This document shows, one piece after another, positions 60,806-64,000 of a stretch of 64,000 nucleotides of DNA. This DNA comes from Chloroflexota bacterium (GTDB lineage: Bacteria; Chloroflexota; Anaerolineae; Anaerolineales; Villigracilaceae), in NCBI GenBank assembly GCA_029782225.1, contig JAKOVF010000040.1:1-64000 (forward strand), read 5' to 3'. A model generated the notes under the pieces. It saw only the letters and a list, made by a program, of their open reading frames with translations, was not told the DNA's origin and ran no database searches. The translations under genes and the position numbers were made by a program. Position 1 is the stretch's first letter. Each line of letters begins with the position of its first letter.

Positions 60806-63329
60806 ATATCAACTTCGGCTGTTCTTCTTCCTTCTCTTCGCTTCCCCCGTTGACGCTTGCGCCGGCCTTCTTCAGGTCATCTGCGGAGATGCGTGCAACC
60901 GATGCCACGTAATCGCTTTCCTGCGGCTTGATCAAATGGACGCCTTTCGTCGAGCGGCCAGATTGCTTCACATCTTTGACCTTGAGGCGCAGGATGACTC
61001 CGTTAGCGGTCATGATCGTCAGGTCGTCTGCCTTTTGCACCACGCGCGCTGCGGCGATCTTGCCAATCTCATTCAAAGACTTCTGGTCAATGGTGGAAAT
61101 GCCGCCGGTGGCGCGTCCTTTTGCGGTGTAATCCTTGAGCGGGGTCTGCTTCCCAAATCCGCCAGTGGTGACAACGAGCAGTGAGCCGTCTTTTTCGAGG
61201 ACGTCCATGCTTGTGACGTGGTCGCCATTTTTGAGACGGATACCCTGCACGCCGGCTGCCTGGCGGCCCATGGAACGGATCTTCTCTTCGCTAAACCGCA
61301 GAGCCTGTCCATTCTCGGTGACGAAGATCAGTTCATCCTTGCCGGAGGTCAGGCGCGCCCAGCCCAGATAGTCGCCATCATCCAGATTCATCGCGATCAG
61401 GCCCGAAGGTCGGACAGATGCGAATTCCTCCATATTCACGCGTTTCACGCGGCCGCGCGTTGTCGCCAGAACACAGTATCCATGATTCGAAAAGTCCGAG
61501 ACTGCAATGGCAGCGGTGACACGCTCCGTGGGATCAAGCGCCAGCACGTTGACCAATGGGATGCCTTTCGCGGCACGATCAGAATCAGGGATCTGATAGA
61601 CCTTCTCAGAGTAGACCTTGCCTTTATCTGAGAAGAACAGCATCGAGTCGAGACTTCGAGCCGGGATCAGCGCAACGACTTCATCTTCCTCTTTGGTCGT
61701 GTGACCCATCACTCCGCGTCCGCCGCGGCTTTGAGAACGGAATGCAGAAGCAGCGACTCGTTTGATATAGCCGCGTTCTGTGAGGCTGATCAGCACCGCT
61801 TCATCCTGAACCAGATCGGCTTCGCTTAATTCCTCTTTTGCATCCGCGGCAATGCGTGTGCGACGGTCATCGCCATATTTTTCTGCAAGTTCTTTTAGAT
61901 CCGTTTGGATCAGCGCCAGGATCTTCTTCGGATGAGCAAGCAGGTCTTCGAGATAATCAATTTGCTGCCTGATCTGTTTATGCTCTTCTTCGATCTTCCA
62001 GCGTTCCAGCGCAGCTAGGCGGCGCAACTGCATGTCCAGGATGGCCTGCGCCTGCAGCTCGCTCAGCTTGAAGCGGGTCATCAAGTTGGTTTTGGCGACA
62101 TCTACATCCGCTGCTTCACGGATTGTTTTGACCACGGCGTCAATGTTTTGCAGGGCGATCAGCAAGCCGTCCAAAATGTGGATGCGGGCGCGCGCCTTTG
62201 CTAATTCAAAGTTTGAGCGGCGGACAATCACCGTCTGCCGGTGCTCGATGAAAATTTGCAGCGCCTTTTTAAGCGGGAGCGTACGGGGCTCGCCATCAAC
62301 CAGCGCCAGCATGGACACACCAAAGGTGGACTGCAGAGCCGTATATTTGTAAAGTTGATTGAGGACTTTCCTGGGCTGGGCGCCGCGCTTGAGCTCGATC
62401 ACGATGCTCATGCCGCGCTGATCGGATTCATCGCGCATGTCCGAGATCATATCGATCTTGTCTTCGCGCACGAGTTCGGCAATTCGCTCGATCAACGATG
62501 ACTTGTTGACCTGATAGGGGATTTCCGTGACGATGATTTCGTGTCGTCCGCTTTTTCCCTCTTCGATGTGCGCCATTCCGCGCACGACGAGGCGGCCGCG
62601 CCCTGTCGCATACGCGGACTCGATCCCCTCGCGGCCAACGATGATACCCCCGGTCGGGAAGTCCGGCCCTGTGACGTGTTTCATCAACTCTTCCACAGGG
62701 ATATCGTCCATGTTGTCGTAATTGTCGATCAGGAAATTGATGGCGTTCGTCAGTTCCACAAGGTTGTGGGGTGGGATGTTCGTCGCCATGCCTACGGCAA
62801 TTCCCGAGGAACCATTCAACAGCAGATTCGGTAAGCGTGCAGGTAGAACCAGTGGTTCTTCCAGAGAGTCATCGAAGTTGAGACCGAAATCCACGGTGTC
62901 TTTGTCAATATCAGCCAGCAGGTCCTCAGCCATCTTTTGCAGTCGGGCCTCGGTGTAACGCATGGCGGCCGGCGCATCACCATCCACTGAACCAAAGTTG
63001 CCCTGCCCATCGACCAGCAGATAGCGCATGGAGAAGTCCTGGGCCATGCGCGCCATGCTCTCATAGACCGCTGAGTCCCCGTGGGGATGGTATTTGCCGA
63101 GCACCTCACCCACGATACGAGCGGACTTCTTGTAGGGCGTGTTCGAGCGGATACCCATCTCGTTCATGGCATAAAGAATGCGCCGGTGGACCGGTTTCAG
63201 GCCGTCGCGGGCATCCGGCAGGGCGCGCGCCACGATCACACTCATGGCATAGTCGAGATAGGCCGAGCGCATCTGCTCGTCGATATCGACTTGCTGGACG
63301 TTACCGGCTAAAGTGATTTCATCAGTCAT
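60804..63329 (-). CDS. gyrA: DNA gyrase subunit A
   Basis: The ~841-residue breakage-reunion subunit has the quinolone region [15 protein letters not shown] (Ser at the position of E. coli 83, Glu at 87), the catalytic Tyr in [10 protein letters not shown], the [15 protein letters not shown] stretch and a C-terminal beta-propeller with a GyrA-box-like [10 protein letters not shown]. The tail is acidic ([14 protein letters not shown]). Start ATG 63329 with AGGA upstream is preferred; the frame extends to a TTG at 63350. Serine at 83 predicts wild-type quinolone sensitivity. Confidence 0.97.
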   Translation of the reverse strand: MTDEITLAGNVQQVDIDEQMRSAYLDYAMSVIVARALPDARDGLKPVHRRILYAMNEMGIRSNTPYKKSARIVGEVLGKYHPHGDSAVYESMARMAQDFSMRYLLVDGQGNFGSVDGDAPAAMRYTEARLQKMAEDLLADIDKDTVDFGLNFDDSLEEPLVLPARLPNLLLNGSSGIAVGMATNIPPHNLVELTNAINFLIDNYDNMDDIPVEELMKHVTGPDFPTGGIIVGREGIESAYATGRGRLVVRGMAHIEEGKSGRHEIIVTEIPYQVNKSSLIERIAELVREDKIDMISDMRDESDQRGMSIVIELKRGAQPRKVLNQLYKYTALQSTFGVSMLALVDGEPRTLPLKKALQIFIEHRQTVIVRRSNFELAKARARIHILDGLLIALQNIDAVVKTIREAADVDVAKTNLMTRFKLSELQAQAILDMQLRRLAALERWKIEEEHKQIRQQIDYLEDLLAHPKKILALIQTDLKELAEKYGDDRRTRIAADAKEELSEADLVQDEAVLISLTERGYIKRVAASAFRSQSRGGRGVMGHTTKEEDEVVALIPARSLDSMLFFSDKGKVYSEKVYQIPDSDRAAKGIPLVNVLALDPTERVTAAIAVSDFSNHGYCVLATTRGRVKRVNMEEFASVRPSGLIAMNLDDGDYLGWARLTSGKDELIFVTENGQALRFSEEKIRSMGRQAAGVQGIRLKNGDHVTSMDVLEKDGSLLVVTTGGFGKQTPLKDYTAKGRATGGISTIDQKSLNEIGKIAAARVVQKADDLTIMTANGVILRLKVKDVKQSGRSTKGVHLIKPQESDYVASVARISADDLKKAGASVNGGSEEKEEEQPKLI

Positions 63330-63403
63330 AGATGGTCCTGTGTTGGTCAATCCGGGGATAGGTAGTGTCAGATTTGGGAGAAACTGGCGGCCTTTTTACG
63401 CAT

Positions 63404-63449
63404 AGAAAGACACGAAGGGCCAGGTTTCCTTGAAACTTCGTGTCTTTCT
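63404..63449 (-). other. Perfect 14-bp hairpin in the gyrA leader
   Basis: AGAAAGACACGAAG (63404-63417) pairs with CTTCGTGTCTTTCT (63436-63449). It lies between a TATAAT (63481-63486, with TG one base before on the minus strand, an extended -10) and the gyrA start, so it would be in the mRNA leader. The rest of 63330-63693 has no gene that I can support. Confidence 0.5.
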
Positions 63450-63649
63450 ATTAAATGAAGTACACGTTTTAGATAGGCTGATTATACCACCGCTCCGCCC
63501 TCCTTAAGGGGGCTACGCTCCAAATTTCACGAACAGAACAGCCATTGGTCGGCTTACCTACCGTATTGGTACGACCGAAGGCTGGACCTGTGAAACTACC
63601 CGCGAAGAAAAACCATCAGCCCCCGGTGATCCTCATGCTCTTTGCGGTC

Positions 63650-63681
63650 CAAAAACAAAAACCCGCCTCAGGAGGACGGGT
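63650..63681 (-). terminator. Terminator of tRNA-Leu
   Basis: On the minus strand ACCCGTCCTCC...GAGGCGGGT then TTTTTGTTTTTGG, 12 nt after the tRNA end. Confidence 0.82.
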
Positions 63682-63693
63682 CTCGTAGCCTGT

Positions 63694-63778
<85 letters not shown>

Positions 63779-63793
63779 TCATTTGCGTTGCCT

Positions 63794-63821
63794 ATTTTAT
63801 CTCAAATGAATGGATTGTCAA
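63794..63821 (-). promoter_or_regulatory. Promoter of tRNA-Leu
   Basis: TTGACA (63816-63821), 16-bp spacer, TAAAAT (63794-63799) on the minus strand, close to the tRNA 5' end. Confidence 0.78.
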
Positions 63822-63894
63822 CCTGAACATCAATACATAAAATCAACATTAGGCGTTCACGGTTTTTTCACAATGATTTTGTACAATGTGTGGC

Positions 63895-64000
63895 ATGGAA
63901 CAAAATTGGAACCCAGGACGTCAAGCTATCAACCCTTGCACAACTGTATGGCGTTTTCATTACAGTACTGATAGGGGATGTAGCTTTTCTGCATCCAACT
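63895..64000 (+). CDS. Possible start of a gene running off the window
   Basis: ATG 63895 opens 35 codons to the end without a stop (MEQNWNPGRQAINPCTTVWR...). A TACAAT-like box lies about 7 nt upstream, in line with the leaderless pattern of other genes here. No family recognised and the piece is too short to judge. Confidence 0.3.
   Translation, partial: MEQNWNPGRQAINPCTTVWRFHYSTDRGCSFSASN

Overview
The window looks like a chromosome segment of a free-living bacterium, most likely Chloroflexota (Anaerolineae-like). This is inferred from gene content and style: lipoproteins with long Thr/Pro linkers, a multi-GAF histidine kinase, an SDR-type L-threonine dehydrogenase, a TrpB2-type tryptophan synthase beta chain, NACHT-SUMF1 fusions, fused CydDC, and dispersed repeats whose in-frame translation reads STFNLQ. 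No 16S or other decisive marker is present. It mixes housekeeping genes (metK, gatC, gatA, rnhB, galE, plsY, gyrB, gyrA, lgt, rho, birA, two tRNAs) with accessory surface, signalling and probable defence genes.

Layout. 1-6.7 kb: end of one repeat-rich secreted protein, a small HTH protein behind a 16-bp palindrome, and a 1,819-residue adhesin-like protein with 12 MBG repeats. 6.7-17.3 kb, mostly minus strand: metK under a SAM-I riboswitch; two SUMF1-fold lipoproteins, one translationally abutted to a C39-like peptidase/TPR protein; an S41 protease; and a DNA methyltransferase - small membrane protein - PD-(D/E)XK-like set that could be a restriction or defence module. 17.4-34.8 kb: L-threonine dehydrogenase, LysM protein, rnhB operon, tRNA-Pro, gatCA, galE, plsY, a JAMM protease pair, gyrB, cupin, and FAD and FMN enzymes. 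34.9-35.3 kb: a tiny orphan type I-C-like CRISPR remnant and an 11-bp-phased TATAAG array. 35.6-42.4 kb: a GH17-like protein, and a giant GAF-rich histidine kinase followed by a FIST protein. 42.5-44.7 kb: trpB2 behind a tryptophan T-box, with a previously hidden 50-codon ORF between them. 44.8-47.9 kb: a NACHT-SUMF1 STAND protein followed by a small protein carrying a similar Gly-rich N-terminal tag, the best candidate for an immune system. 48-56 kb: lgt, then an Rrf2 regulator with cydA, cydB and a fused cydDC. 56-64 kb: rho with a long leader, a LysM/M23 peptidase, birA, small lipoprotein and membrane proteins, gyrA and tRNA-Leu.

Regulation is unusually readable: a SAM-I riboswitch, a Trp T-box, several sigma70-like promoters, many intrinsic terminators, and several genes with a -10 box only 4-9 nt before the start codon, which suggests leaderless mRNAs. 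Dispersed palindromic repeats have inserted between genes and also in frame inside genes (a SUMF1 lipoprotein signal peptide, the methyltransferase, the CydDC linkers).
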